Of a stretch of DNA of 64,000 nucleotides, positions 11,559 to 22,034 are shown one piece after another. The notes under the pieces are model-generated. The model was not told where the DNA came from, ran no database searches, and was given only the letters and a program-made list of their open reading frames with translations. Made by a program: the position numbers and the translations under genes. The DNA comes from Chrysophaeum taylorii (taxonomy: Eukaryota; Sar; Pelagophyceae; Pelagomonadales; Pelagomonadaceae). How positions within the stretch are numbered: the stretch's first letter is position 1; each line of letters opens with the position of its first letter. Location: the NCBI GenBank assembly GCA_029834535.1, contig JAQMWT010000407.1:248001-312000 (forward strand), in the 5' to 3' direction.

Positions 11559-13104
11559 CTAAACGAGAGACGGCGATCTGTTTGTTGTTGTTGAGGAGGG
11601 CATATTGGGCGGGAGGTGGCGCTTGGCGTCGCGGGCAGCTTTGATAACTTCCGGAAAGTGCGGGGAGGCGGGATGGGAATTGGCGACGCCGTTTTTTACG
11701 TCTCGGCGGAACCACCAGCGAGTTAGGGTCGCGAGGGATTTGAGCGCGCCGGAGACAAAGAAGCGCTTGACCGGGCTGTCGGGGATCATGTGAGCCCACT
11801 TGAGTTCGACAACCCCGGGTTCGCGGGTGAATACCGGATTCAAGTCGGTCTCCTTCATCTGGACCCACTCCATCTTGAGCCCGAGCCACTCGGCTTCTTT
11901 TTTGCGAAAAAGAGCGAGGTTCGCGACGAATCCATCCTCCTTCTTCTCGAAGGCGGCGGGATGCTCGAGGAGCTCGGCGAGCTCGCGGGCGTCCTTGAGG
12001 GCGAGGTTTCCACCCCCGCCGAATCCGCACCCGAGGAGGGAATCGCCGATGCAGACGATCGGCAGGTCGGGTCTTTCTTTGAGGGAAGTCTCGAGGCCGT
12101 GAGTAACGTTGTGGCGTATGCTGACGCGGTCGACGTGCTTCACAAAGTCGTGGTAGCACGGGTCGAAGTGATCGCCCATATCACGAATAATCCATTCCTT
12201 GACCTTATCGAGGCGGTGGTCGGACATGATCCCGTCCGCGCGCGACGTCGTCGGGTCGATTCCGATCTCCTCGAACAAAGAGGTTTCGTCTTTTGTTGGA
12301 ACAAAATACAAAAAAGCCATTCGCTTGTCGTCGTCGCTCGACCCGAAGCGCTGGCCGCCGAAAAAGTACCCACGCCCTGACACGAAAATCGAGCCGTGAG
12401 TCCCGAGACGTCGCGTAAACTCGGCGTCGACCGTCGCGTCGGGGTTAGGCACGACGCCGTGGATCATCGCGTACCTATCAAAACGCTTGCCCACGGGGTC
12501 GTCGACGCGGTATCCGCGCAGCGGACTGTGGACGCCGCTCGCATCGACAACCAAATCGAAGATTCCGAGACTCTTTCCCCCTTTTTCGAACGCCTCGACG
12601 CCGTTTCCCGCCGTCTTCAGCTCGAACGCGCCCTGCTCGTACGCGACCTTTGTGGTCGCCGCATACGTCGTCTCGAGCTCGCGCAAAAACAAGGCCCGGA
12701 GCTCCTCGCGGTTGCTCTCGGGCTGCGCGCCGAACAACGACGGGAGCCATTTTCGCAGAAAGTTCGGCCGAAAGTAAACGAAACGGACCTCGGGCCCTTT
12801 CATCGGAAACAATGCCATCGAATCGCTCCTGCTCCTCGAGACCGACCAGTAGTGATCGTACAGCCCCGCCCGTGCCAACGCGAGCTGTCCTTGCTTGTCC
12901 AAGTCCAGCCCGTAGCCTTGGTCTCGCACGCGTTCAGCCTAGGACTCCCTCAGTAATAATAACTCGGAACAAACAACAAAATCGCACCCGTTCCGTCACG
13001 GTCAACGCCACGTTCCCGCCCAGCCGTCTCGCGAGGATCGCCGCGAACGCGCTGCCGGCGACCCCCGTCCCATTCACCAAGATGCGCGGCACCTTCGCAT
13101 TCAT
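11559..13104 (-). CDS. FAD-dependent monooxygenase (paralogue 2), two exons
   Basis: Exon 1 is 13104-12988, exon 2 is 12938-11559; the intron 12987-12939 (49 bp) starts GTGCG and ends CCTAG. The joined protein is 498 aa. Exon 1 carries GTGVAG preceded by ILVN, and after residue ~8 is nearly identical to exon 1 of paralogue 1. Exon 2 carries VVDASGVHSPLRGY and CIGDSLLGCGFGGGG, the FAD-contact motifs of class A flavin monooxygenases. The two proteins align without large gaps and share long identical blocks, so this is a tandem duplicate that kept the intron position. The introns themselves share no visible sequence. A role in oxidative tailoring of the polyketide, with the two copies possibly acting at different positions or steps, is inferred from context only. 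Confidence 0.9.
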
Positions 13105-13319
13105 GATTGTGGCGAAAACTCCGCTTGCATTCTAGTCGGGGCGCCGTAATTATTCCTATATTAATTATGATGCAAACAACAACCCTCCGTCCTCTCGAGT
13201 GAAAAAACCTGCAAGAAAGAGCCCACCCCCTCTTATAACCAGTCGACCTTTAAAAACAAAACCCTCGGAGTGAAAACCTTCACCAGCTCGTCGGCGATGA
13301 ACCCCCCGGACTAGGTCCC

Positions 13320-13354
<35 letters not shown>

Positions 13355-13943
13355 CGACACTCTATGAGTTTGCTTCTTCCTTACCGGCAGCACACCGCCG
13401 TGATTTGGAATGGAGGGCTGTCCTCCGACTGTCAGCACATATGTGTCGTTCTCCTCCTGGGCTTGTGTGAATGTATTGCGTCGAGCCAAATTGTTGTTGT
13501 TGTTGTTGTTATAGGCCACCACCGACTTTCGGCTGCCCCAGTAACGGCTGTGTCCTGTCGACCGAGAGCCTCTCGAGACGCGCCGGACGACAAGGTGGAA
13601 GGGAGCTTCGCACCCGCGACGTTCATGATTGGAGCTCACGCAGGTGGGTCGCGAACGAATGTGTCACCCACCACCACCACCAACGTGGAGATATTAAATG
13701 CCCCAGCCGAGCGAACCATGGTGTGGTTGTTGTTGTCGGCGGTTAAGGAGGACGACGGTTTTTTAAATTTCCCATTTAAGCACATTCGGCGGCGACGAGG
13801 ACGTGGTTGTGACAGCTGGACGGATTCACCGGATGGATGGGTCCAAAAAAAAAACTCAAAAAAAACAAACTCGGCGCGTCTCATCAGGCGGTGGAATGAA
13901 AAAAAATTGGGCCGAGAATATTCTTAAGAACGGCAATAAATTA
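13105..13943. other. Intergenic with remnant of the 19-24 kb repeat family and a CAGA microsatellite
   Basis: No gene is supported here. At ~13,218-13,320 the motifs ACCCCCTCTTATAACCAGTC, GACCTTTAAAAAC, then CGGCGATGA and GACTAGGTCCCG, occur in the same order as the repeat units at 19.7-19.85 kb and 20.8 kb, but more diverged. They are followed directly by (ACAG)n at ~13,321-13,353. A (GTT)n run lies near 13,490-13,510. I read this as an old insertion of the same mobile family into the gene cluster. Confidence 0.55.
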
Positions 13944-16900
13944 TTAATAAGGTTCGTCGTTATCTTGGGACGAAATTTTCAAGTGGGCGACCTTGATGCC
14001 AAGGCCAAGCCAGAAGAGGCCCATGAGGGCGAGGACGCAGTAGTCGTGGGATCGGTAGTTGGGGTGGAGGTCGAAGTAGTCGAGGACGTCGTCGCCGTCG
14101 TCGCCTTTGTTTTCGAGGACGGAGGTGAGGGCAATCTCGAAGGCGTAGCCGATGGGGAGGCCGTAGTAAACGGGGAGAGCGTAGGGTTTGATGAAGCGCT
14201 TGGTGATAATGCAGCCGGAGAAGAGGATCATGGCGTTACCGATGGGCTCGGAGATCTGAGCCGACGCCAGGGGCGTCTCGCAGACGAGGCCGATGACGCC
14301 GGCGATGAGGGCAAAATTGATCGCGTTTAAGACGGACGCGGCCCAGAAGTTGAACAAGGCCGAAGAAGTGGCGGAGAAGCCGACGAGGGGGTAGTAGACG
14401 GCAAAGAAAGGCAGGCTGATGCCGATGGCGCAGGCGAGGGCAACGGTGGTACGGGCGCAAAAGTAGGCTGTCGCCGTGTAGGTGCCGTTGCGGTGTTCGC
14501 GCAGCACTAGAGGCCGCTCCGTCGGGATGTTGAGGACGATGCCACTCATGACCGTCATGCCGTGTGCTGTCAGCGCGCAGAGGACGGCGGCGGCGAGGAA
14601 GACGTTGACCCCAAAGTTCCGGAACGAGAATCCGAGGAAAATGCCGGCGATAATCGTCGGCATGAGCAGCTCGGGGAATTGGTCCGGGTCGACGAGGAAG
14701 GTGTAGGCCGACCGCCGGACGAGGACAGCGTACTGTTGCCAGAAGCCCACGTCGCCGTAGTACGACGACATCGAGGACATCGAGGGCATCGAGGACATCT
14801 CCTTTTTGGGGGGGGGAGGTCAGTCTCAGTCTCAGTCTCAGTCTCAGTGTCAGTCTCGTCTTCAACCACCAAGTTGCCGGCAACGATGATGGCGAGGACG
14901 TGTTCGGCGGGGTTCTCGTTGGGCGGGACAGGGAAGCCTTTGGTCGCGAGTGTTTCCTGGAGGGCGGAGGGGTTGTCAGCGAAGAGGACGCGGCCCCCCG
15001 CGAGGAGGACGAGCTTGTTGAAGCGGCACACGGTGGACCAGGGGGGCTGGTGGAGGGTGCATACGACCGTGCGCTTGCCTTCGAGGGCGACGAGCAACTC
15101 GACGACGCCGAGGGCTGCGAAAGCGTCGAGGCCCGTGGTTGGCTCGTCGACGAGCATCACCGGGCGTTCGGCAAGGAGATCCATCGCGATCGAGACTCGC
15201 TTTTTTTGTCCCCCCGATATTCCGACTTTGAGGTTCGTCCCGATCACGGTGTTCGCGTGTGGACGCAGACCGAGCTTGTCTAAGAGAGCTTCGACGCGGC
15301 TGCCAGGAACGCCCCGGAGCTCGGCCGTGTATGCCAGCGTCTGGCGCACGGTCAGGACGTGGGGGAGCGCGAACTCCTGGGGGGTTAAGGTGCCGATTCT
15401 CGCGAATACCCTCGTTCCCGCCGCCGGCGCCTCGTCCACCAAAACGGTTCCCTTGGTGAGGTTTTTGCCGAGCCGGCCTGCCAGCAGGCCCAACAAGGTC
15501 GTCTTGCCGGCGCCCGAGGGGCCCATAATCACCGACACGGTGCCGGCGGGAAACCGGACACTCGCGCCGTCGAGGGCGACGCGGCCCGCGTACTCGTAGG
15601 TGACCCGACGCAGCTCGACGGCGACGCCGCTCAAGGTTGGTGATTCCTCGTCGGTGGCGCCGTAAGGGGTGGTCAGGAGCGGGACCTTGGCGGTGTCGAG
15701 CGGTGAATCTTCCTTCGCTGTTGCAGAAGAAGACACGAGCTGGACCTTGTCGTCGATCGGGAGCGTTTTTGATACGGAGGAGGAGGGTCTCGCCCCGGCC
15801 GTCGCGTCGGGGGCGTCGAGGACTTTGAGCGTCGCGGCCAAGCCGAAAACGAAGGTCGCGACGAAGGCGACCGCGAGCGCTTGAAAGCAAGAATCGGCGT
15901 TGCCCGCGTGTATTCCGAGCACGTCGCGGTACGTGGTCATCGCCTTGTCGCCGTTGTGGACGAAGCCGATCGAGAGGCCGAGCTTGACGGCCCAGGTAAA
16001 GAGATTCGGGAATCTGAGCCACGAGACGGTTGGACGCATCATATGGAGCGGGGGAAATACGGCCGACGTCACGAGCCAAGGGATATAGACGGCGACGACC
16101 ACCTTGTTGCCGGCGATGGGGCTCGGGGAGGCGATTCCGAGGCCGAGCCCCAGCATCATGATGCACGACACGTACATGAGCTCGAGGAACCACCACTCGA
16201 CCATCTTAGAACCGACCAAAGGAAAGTCGATCAGAGGGTAGACGTAAAACGTGCTCGTCGTCGAAATCGCGGCAGCCTGGGCGACCGCGAGGGTGAAGCG
16301 CGCGAGCCAGTAGATCGGCCCCGCAAAGACGCCGTTCCGGTATTCGCGCAGCACCACAGCCTTTTCCTGGGGCAGAATAATCACCAGAGGCGTCATGCAC
16401 ATGGGCAGCTTGGTGATAACGTAGTAAAACGTCGCGTTCGCTTTCGACAGGTTGAACGGCATGCCGGCGAGGAGCAGAATCATCACCGTCATGATGACTA
16501 GTTGCAACTTCATGATCAGAGGACCCTGCTGGGGGTCGACGACCCACATCCGCAAAGCGCGACCCACGAGGATCCGGTACTGCTCGAACGTCGTGATCGG
16601 ATATTCGGCTTCGTCGTCGGCCGACGGCCGCGCGATGATAGTCGTCGTCGTCGTCGTCGGCTCCTCTTTTTTTTTCTTCTTCTCCTCGACGTGCCACCAC
16701 TTGTCGTCGAGGACGCGCATCAAGTGGTCCGCGGGGTTGGTGCCTTCGGGCACGGCGGCGTTGGCTCTGGCAAAAAAAGCAGGAAGGTCCGCGGGCGCGC
16801 CGTCGAACGCGATCTTAGCGCCGCCGACCCCCGGCGCGAGGACCACCAGCGCGTCGAACTTGGTCAACAAAGCCCACGAGGGTTGGTGGATCGTTGCTAT

Positions 16901-17449
16901 AACGGTCCGATTCTCCGAGTGTGCCGCCGCCCCCAGCGCGTTGCCGAGCGCGAAAGCCGTCGCCGAATCCAAACCGCTCGTCGGCTCGTCCATAAGCAAC
17001 AAGGGCCGTCCGCTCAAAAACTCGATCGCTGCCGAGGTGCGTCGTCGCTGCCCTCCAGACACCCCGGACACCATATTATCCAGCACCGGCCGGAGCCCCA
17101 GCGCGTCGACGATCGCGCTAACGCGTTCTTCGCTCGCGTTCGCGAATCGCGCCGCGTACTCCAATACTTCTCGAATGCGCAGCTGCCCGTAGAGGTCGTC
17201 GCTCTGCGGCATGTACGACAGCTGCCTCCGCATAGTCGACCGCGTCATCAACACGTTGTTCACCAGCACAGACCCCGAAACCTGACCGGGCGCGCGCATC
17301 GCGAGCGTCTTGAGCAAACTCGTTTTTCCTGCGCCCGACGGACCCATCACCGCCGTCAGGCTCCGCGGCTCGAACGACACGCTCATTTTCCCGAGGATCG
17401 CCGCCCCCTTGACGCTGTACGCGACCTCCACCGCCTCGAGTTTCGCCAT
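13944..17449 (-). CDS. Full-size ABCG-type ABC transporter, two exons
   Basis: Exon 1 is 17449-14870 (860 aa from the ATG; an upstream TTG frame is ignored). Exon 2 is 14801-13944 (285 aa). The inferred intron 14869-14802 (68 bp) starts GTGG, holds CTGAGA repeats and a C-rich tract, and ends AAAAAG; removing it joins the two frames in phase. The order is NBD1 (Walker A GPSGAGKT ~36-43, signature VSGGQ ~131-135, MDEPTSGLD), a membrane domain (~300-540), NBD2 (Walker A ~643-650, ISGGQKKR ~744-751, VDEPTTGLD) and a second membrane domain in exon 2. NBD before TMD, twice, is the full-size ABCG/PDR/white layout; at ~1145 aa it is shorter than typical PDR pumps. ABCG proteins export hydrophobic compounds. 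Same strand as the biosynthetic genes, so product export or self-protection is a plausible role. Confidence 0.88.
14802..14869 (-). other. Intron inferred in the ABCG gene
   Basis: It starts with GTGG and ends with AAAAAG. It contains four tandem ACTGAG units and a run of nine C. The reading frame of NBD2 before it and of the last membrane domain after it are joined in phase when it is removed. A cDNA read across 14,795-14,875 would settle it. Confidence 0.75.
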
Positions 17450-17795
17450 GCGTTTTTTTCTTTGTTTCAACTTCCACCACCAGCGTCATCTGTTTCTTCC
17501 GTCAACAAGGAACTTGAACTGACTCGAGACGAGTGGCGAAAGTACCCTTCAAGAAACGCGATTCCAGAACTACCAGCCCGTGACGTCAAACTCTCAACCA
17601 CGAGGGTTTTCCGTTTGTTTGTTTTTTTTTTGATGGGGGGCACGCAGCAACAAAAATACACACGTCGTCGTCCTCCTTGACTGGATGCTTTTGATGGTTG
17701 TACGGTGAGAATCATAATATTGCTGCCACGGCGTCGCTTCGTGCACGCACGCTATTTTTTTAACTTGAAGTTTTGAGCTCGCTTGGCAAGGGAGA

Positions 17796-17841
<46 letters not shown>

Positions 17842-18509
17842 CAGGTGATTGATTGCTTGCTTGCTTGTTACCTCGCATTTCCGTTTTTCCAGAGGCCCGC
17901 TTATTAATTAAGATGCTCGATGTGTTCGATCTCGAAGAAGAACCTCAAGTTTCTGAAAGCAGCCGATGGAAACGACACAGCACATCTACGCCGATGACGC
18001 AAACGCACCTGGTGGTCGGTGCCACGTCAACGGCGTGCGATTTCGAGCGGAGACAACGAGCCAACATCGTTTTCTTGCGACGCGTTCGGTGTGAGACACG
18101 CCGCACCGCTGAGGTTGCCCGTAATCCATACGCCCACTCATCGTATCTGCCGTGGCTGGTGATCCAAGGCTTGATCGAAATGAAACAATAATTCTTGTCA
18201 CCAGCATATGTCGTTGAACGCTATTAGAACAACAACACTATGTTGACGTGGCTATTGTGGTACTGGAAAACACGATTTGAACAGCCGCAAATCGCGTCCT
18301 TTCGCAATAATATTGAGAACCAACAAAAACATTGCGTTTGTTTGCCACGGACAAGCAGGAGGTCCGTCCGGAGTATAGGAGAAGGGCGCTCAAAGGGCGG
18401 CCCACTCGTAATTCTTGCTCTGTCGGCTGGCTGGCGCGGGTCATGGACCTTGAGCTTTTCGTCCATCTGCTTCTAGGGCATTGACTCGACGCAGCAATCA
18501 TATCTCCTT
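17450..18509. other. Intergenic upstream of ABCG gene; CTTT microsatellite
   Basis: There is no supported gene. The stretch holds a (CTTT)n run at ~17,794-17,841, short (GCTT)n runs and AT-rich patches. It should include the 5' regulatory region of the transporter gene, but no specific element can be assigned. Confidence 0.55.
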
Positions 18510-18860
18510 TCAGAAAAATTTTTGGCACGGATCTCTGCGCGCTGCGGCGAGTTTTTTGACCCGTTTCCTGAAGCTATAACACATGACGTGCGCGACGACG
18601 CATACATAGAAATTGACGACTGCGTGTACTTGCGATGCGAGGAAAGGTTGATGGAAACGAAGAGGTTGATGGTAAAGTGCTGACACGACAAAGACGAAAG
18701 TGAACTGCGCCCAGAAATTGCGTCTCGCTTGATACGAGGGGAAGTCGCTCCCCTCGAGGAAGAAAGCCTTCTTTAAGGCCTTCAGCACCCTCGTCAGCGT
18801 CCACGTAGGCGTCGCCCTCGTCTGCGTACGGGTTGCCAATTTTGTTGTCTTTAAGTCCAT
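18510..18860 (-). CDS. Small hypothetical ORF, weak
   Basis: 116 codons from an ATG to a TGA. The product is basic at both ends with two moderately hydrophobic stretches (residues ~52-62 and ~82-95). I recognise no family and no motif. It could be part of a spliced gene, or chance. It lies on the same strand as the cluster, ~1 kb upstream of the transporter, but nothing else ties it to the cluster. Confidence 0.22.
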   Translation of the reverse strand: MDLKTTKLATRTQTRATPTWTLTRVLKALKKAFFLEGSDFPSYQARRNFWAQFTFVFVVSALYHQPLRFHQPFLASQVHAVVNFYVCVVAHVMCYSFRKRVKKLAAARRDPCQKFF

Positions 18861-19597
18861 CCCCCGCTTTAACAGTCGCGTTGCACTCTCAAAATAATTA
18901 TTTGCACGCTATGCTTAAATTATGAGCATGACTATTGTCGAGTTCACAGTATCATTGACACAAGCAACACTACTATAGCATATACTCGTTGTGTACTGGA
19001 CACTGCCGTCACCATGCCGGCGCACGGAAACCGCATTCGCTGTAGCGTCCTGTCCGGCGGCGGCGGGAAATTGCTGCATCAGTGACGGCGTCGTCGTTGG
19101 TTGCATCGCGGCGGCTTCGTCGGGTGCGGCGACATCCTGGAAGGCTGCATCGGCGTTGGCGGGTGCTACTGCGGCACTGCTGGCTGCATTGCATCGTGTC
19201 GTCTAAGAGGGAGAACGCGGTGGGCGTATAGCAGCAGCTGCTGCTGCGGCTGATGAAACTGTTGCCCCGTTATGAACTAGGATTTTACATTATTGATACT
19301 ACCACCGCTGCCACACGAAAAAAGGTCTTGGTGATGGGGTGGGTGCCGCGCCAGCGGCAGGTGCGGCAGCTGCATGTGCTCCTGACGGATGCGAGGGCTG
19401 TGCCGGGAGGTGCGACCGCGCGTTTGGCTGTTGACCACGATCACGCCCTTCGTCCTATTCCGTAAAAGGCGACGGCGCACGGGGGTCTGCTGCCTTGCCT
19501 ATTATGCTGTTGTTTCTGCCGCGATTGGCTGCCAACGGAAGTTTACGTCAGACATCCAGAAAATGACAAGGATTCTTTTAGAAGAACAAGTGCAGCC
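18861..19597. other. No recognised gene; Gln/Pro/Ala-rich low-complexity frames
   Basis: The minus-strand frames here encode strings rich in Gln, Pro, Ala and His (for example around 19,080-19,250) but are repeatedly interrupted. CAG/CTG-type trinucleotide runs are present at ~19,230-19,250. Nothing can be assigned. Confidence 0.4.
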
Positions 19598-19690
19598 CAG
19601 TAAGTTCACCTAGTCCCAATCTCTAACCCCAGTAAGTTCACCTGGGTCCCACAGTAAGTTCACCTAGTCAGTAAGTTCACCTTAGCAGTC
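19598..19690. repeat. Minisatellite block with AAGTTCACCT core
   Basis: Four copies of CAGTAAGTTCACCT occur in ~90 bp, separated by short variable linkers. The same core returns in both orientations at 21.7-22.0, 22.8-23.15 and 23.97-24.05 kb, always next to Helitron-type fragments, so it seems to belong to the ends of that mobile family. Confidence 0.8.
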
Positions 19691-20930
19691 GACATTTAAA
19701 GACAAACAGCTCGGCGATGACCCCGACTAGGTCCCGCGTACTTATCTCCGCCCGTCAGGCACATCCCTCCTACCCCACACACCCACCCACATCCTTCATG
19801 CTCCCCGCACACACCCCCCTCTTCGCAGTCGACATTTAAAGACAAACAGCTGCTGGGCTGAGATGTGTGCCCAGTACTCTGGCTACCCCTCTCCAGCTTG
19901 TTCGGGCCTCGTGGGCACTCGCATTCTGGGCACTGACGTCGTTCTCGACGCTCACGGCAAGGTGCTTCTCACGCAGGCCAACCTTGTCAACCGCGGAGGA
20001 GCGCGGACCACCTGGCATGACGGCCAGCTCGAGTGCGTCCACTGCGGCGTCAAAGAGGCCGGCATCCCAGCCCTGTCCGAGGTTTTTGGCATCTTTGCTG
20101 ACGTCGTCGCCCCTACCATTCGCACGCGCCTCTACGGCCGGTACGGAGGCAATCTCGCCCGTCGCCACGTCGTCCCAGACATCCTCACCACGCTCGACAA
20201 CAAGGAGCAACTCTACGACATCAAAACCCGAGTCACATGCATGGGGTTCGTTCTATACCGCCCACGCCCTCCATCTCTCCCACCCGTCGCCTGTCGATCG
20301 GCGCGCAGCGCAAGTCCACTCCGAATACCTCGCTCACGCCCGCGGCATCGACGCCATCATCCCCCAGCCGGGTACAGCACCACCGCCTGGCTCCTTGGGC
20401 CCTGTCGAACAGCGGCTACGTAGCTACGGCACCGTCGCCGGCCTCGTCTTTGGTGCCTTCGGTGAGGCCAGCTCGGCGTGCCACGCTCTCGCCCAAACAT
20501 GCGCAGAGCGCATCGCTGCGCGAACCTGGGTGGCAAGCGGCTGCGCCAACTTCACAGAGGCAAAGGCGGCCCAAACTCGCCGCATCTACCGTGAGTGGGG
20601 GATCGCCAACGCATTAGGCCGGGCTCGCTGTGCCCTCACCGCCCTCACCCATGTCGCCGCCTCGGGGAACCCCACCCAAGCCGCCCGATCCCAGCAGGAC
20701 GTCACCCTTCGTCGCACATACGTCCGGCGGCAGCATGCGTACGACCTACGGGCGGGGCCCGCCCTCTCTTCGCCTGCCCCACGCCTCGGCGATGACCCCG
20801 ACTAGGTCCCGCGTACTTATCTCCGCCCGTCAGGCACATCCCTCCTACCCCACAAACCCACCCACATCCTTCATGCTCCCCACACACACCCCCCTCTTAG
20901 CAGTCGACATTTAAAGACAAACAGACAAAC
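19691..20930 (+). mobile_element. Mobile-element ORF remnant with PD-(D/E)xK-like motif
   Basis: Two overlapping plus-strand frames (19,863-~20,250, then ~20,250-20,805) read as one protein broken once. The first part has TWHDGQLECVHC and then a PD followed 14 residues later by YDIKTR, the spacing of PD-(D/E)xK nucleases (restriction-like endonucleases). The second part has HSEYLAHARGID, VAGLVFGAFGEAS and ANALGRARCALTALTHVAA. I believe this type of C-terminal region accompanies reverse transcriptase-like ORFs of algal elements, but cannot name the family. Both sides carry the same ~45-bp end sequence (GCAGTCGACATTTAAAGACA), and a 5'-truncated copy with the identical 3' end lies at 38.6 kb. 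That pattern fits target-primed insertion, but a role as an accessory gene of the neighbouring Helitron family is also possible. Confidence 0.55.
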
Positions 20931-21048
20931 ATCTCACACACCCCCCTCTTAGCAGTCTTCCTAACTACTAATCGACAGATGTTTGTCTGTCTGTCTGTCT
21001 GTTTGTCTGTCTTTAAATGTCGACTGCTAAGAGGGGGGGGTGTCCCTC
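20898..21048. repeat. Inverted junction of two element ends
   Basis: The left arm (~20,898-20,935) reads CTTAGCAGTCGACATTTAAA then AGACAAACAGACAAACATCT. The right arm (~20,978-21,045) is its reverse complement, expanded by (TCTG)n and ending CTGCTAAGAGGGGGG. The two arms face each other across ~40 bp, as expected if two copies of the family inserted end to end in opposite orientation. Confidence 0.75.
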
Positions 21049-21704
21049 GATTTAGGGTAAGGATCATGTAGGCGCGAGAGTAAGGATCAGGTAGGCGCGA
21101 GAGCCAGACAGTGATCCTCCAAGCCGTCTACGGCGACCTCGCAGACTATTTCCACGACCCGCGGCGGCTCTTTCAGCGCGCCATTCTCTCGCCCCGTCGA
21201 AACGATGTTGTCGATGCTGACAACGCGCGCGTGACCGCGGCCTTTTTTTCCCGGAGACGAGGCGTCGGAGTTCTTTTCGGCTGACTAGGCTGGGTCGGAA
21301 GACGACGCCTCGCTCTTAACAGTCGAGTTTTGAACTCCCTGACAACCAACGGCATGCTGACTTTGATCGCGAGCTTAAAGTCTTCGCAACCTCGACCCGT
21401 CGCACGGCCACTGCAACGGTACCAGATACATCATCGATCGTGTCGTTGTTGCCGAGGCTCCTCCAACCTGTATCCCTTAAGGCCCGCCTACGCCAAACGA
21501 TCAACAAGAGCCAGGGCCAGACGCCCCGCGAGGTCGGCGTCCTCTTTCCCAAGCCCGTCTTCTGTCACGTCCAGCTCTACGTGGCTCTCTGTCGATCGGC
21601 AACCCCGAGGATATACTCATCTGGGTCGACGACTCCACCCTACCCCACACGTGCTGCGCAATACCGATAAGCCCCCTCCCGGCGTCTACACGCGCACTGT
21701 AGGT
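21049..21704 (+). mobile_element. Helitron helicase fragment, copy A
   Basis: Conceptual frames give pieces of the PIF1-like helicase of Helitron rolling-circle transposons: VYGDLADYFHDPRRLFQRAI (compare the YF..RAIL segment), HCNGTRYII, and the domain V/VI end TINKSQGQTPREVGVLF with KPVFCHVQLYVALCR. The pieces lie in different frames, so the gene is broken by at least two frameshifts, and everything N-terminal (Rep domain, Walker A) is absent. A 23-bp direct repeat (GTAAGGATCAGGTAGGCGCGAGA type) lies just upstream, and minisatellite arrays flank it. Helitrons are DNA transposons; this copy cannot be autonomous. Confidence 0.85.
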
Positions 21705-22018
21705 GAACTTACTTGGACCAGGTGAACTTACTGGAACCAGGTGAACTTACTGGGGTTAGAGATTGGGACTAGGTGAATTTAGTGACCAGGTGAGCTTACT
21801 GAGACCAAGTGCGAACTTACTGGGGCTTTTGAAGTAAACTCAAAGTTTAGCGGCGTGTGCGGATCAAAGCAGCTTAGATTGGCGGGGGTGAGAGCGACGA
21901 GCTCGAAGAAGAGTGGGGTGAGTGGGTGCGGGTTTACGCCGAACTAAAGAGATTGGGTTTACGAAGAATTTACTGGGGTTAGAGATTGGGACTAGGTGAA
22001 CTTACTGGCCTGCACTTG
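21705..22018. repeat. GGTGAACTTACTGG minisatellite field
   Basis: At least eight degenerate units of GGTGAACTTACTGG, some with ATTTAG in place of ACTTAC, occur with GTTAGAGATTGGGACTAGGT linkers. They sit between helicase copies A and B. A short GC-rich unit (GGCGTGTGCGGATCAAAGCA) is embedded and returns in reverse orientation near 22,970 and again near 23,880. Confidence 0.8.
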
Positions 22019-22034
22019 TTAAGTTACAGTTAAC

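Noticed and set aside
8496-13104. Flavin-dependent halogenase call for the two monooxygenases
   Set aside because: I see the GxGxxG and GD motifs common to class A flavoproteins, but not the WxWxIP motif of halogenases.
14820-14870. ABCG gene read as two separate half-transporters or as a frameshift
   Set aside because: A 68-bp GT..AG intron joins the frames in phase, and the parts complete a standard NBD-TMD-NBD-TMD protein, so splicing is simpler.
14562-15599. 345-codon plus-strand ORF opposite the ABCG gene
   Set aside because: It is an antisense shadow of NBD2, with Ser/Arg-rich text and no motifs.
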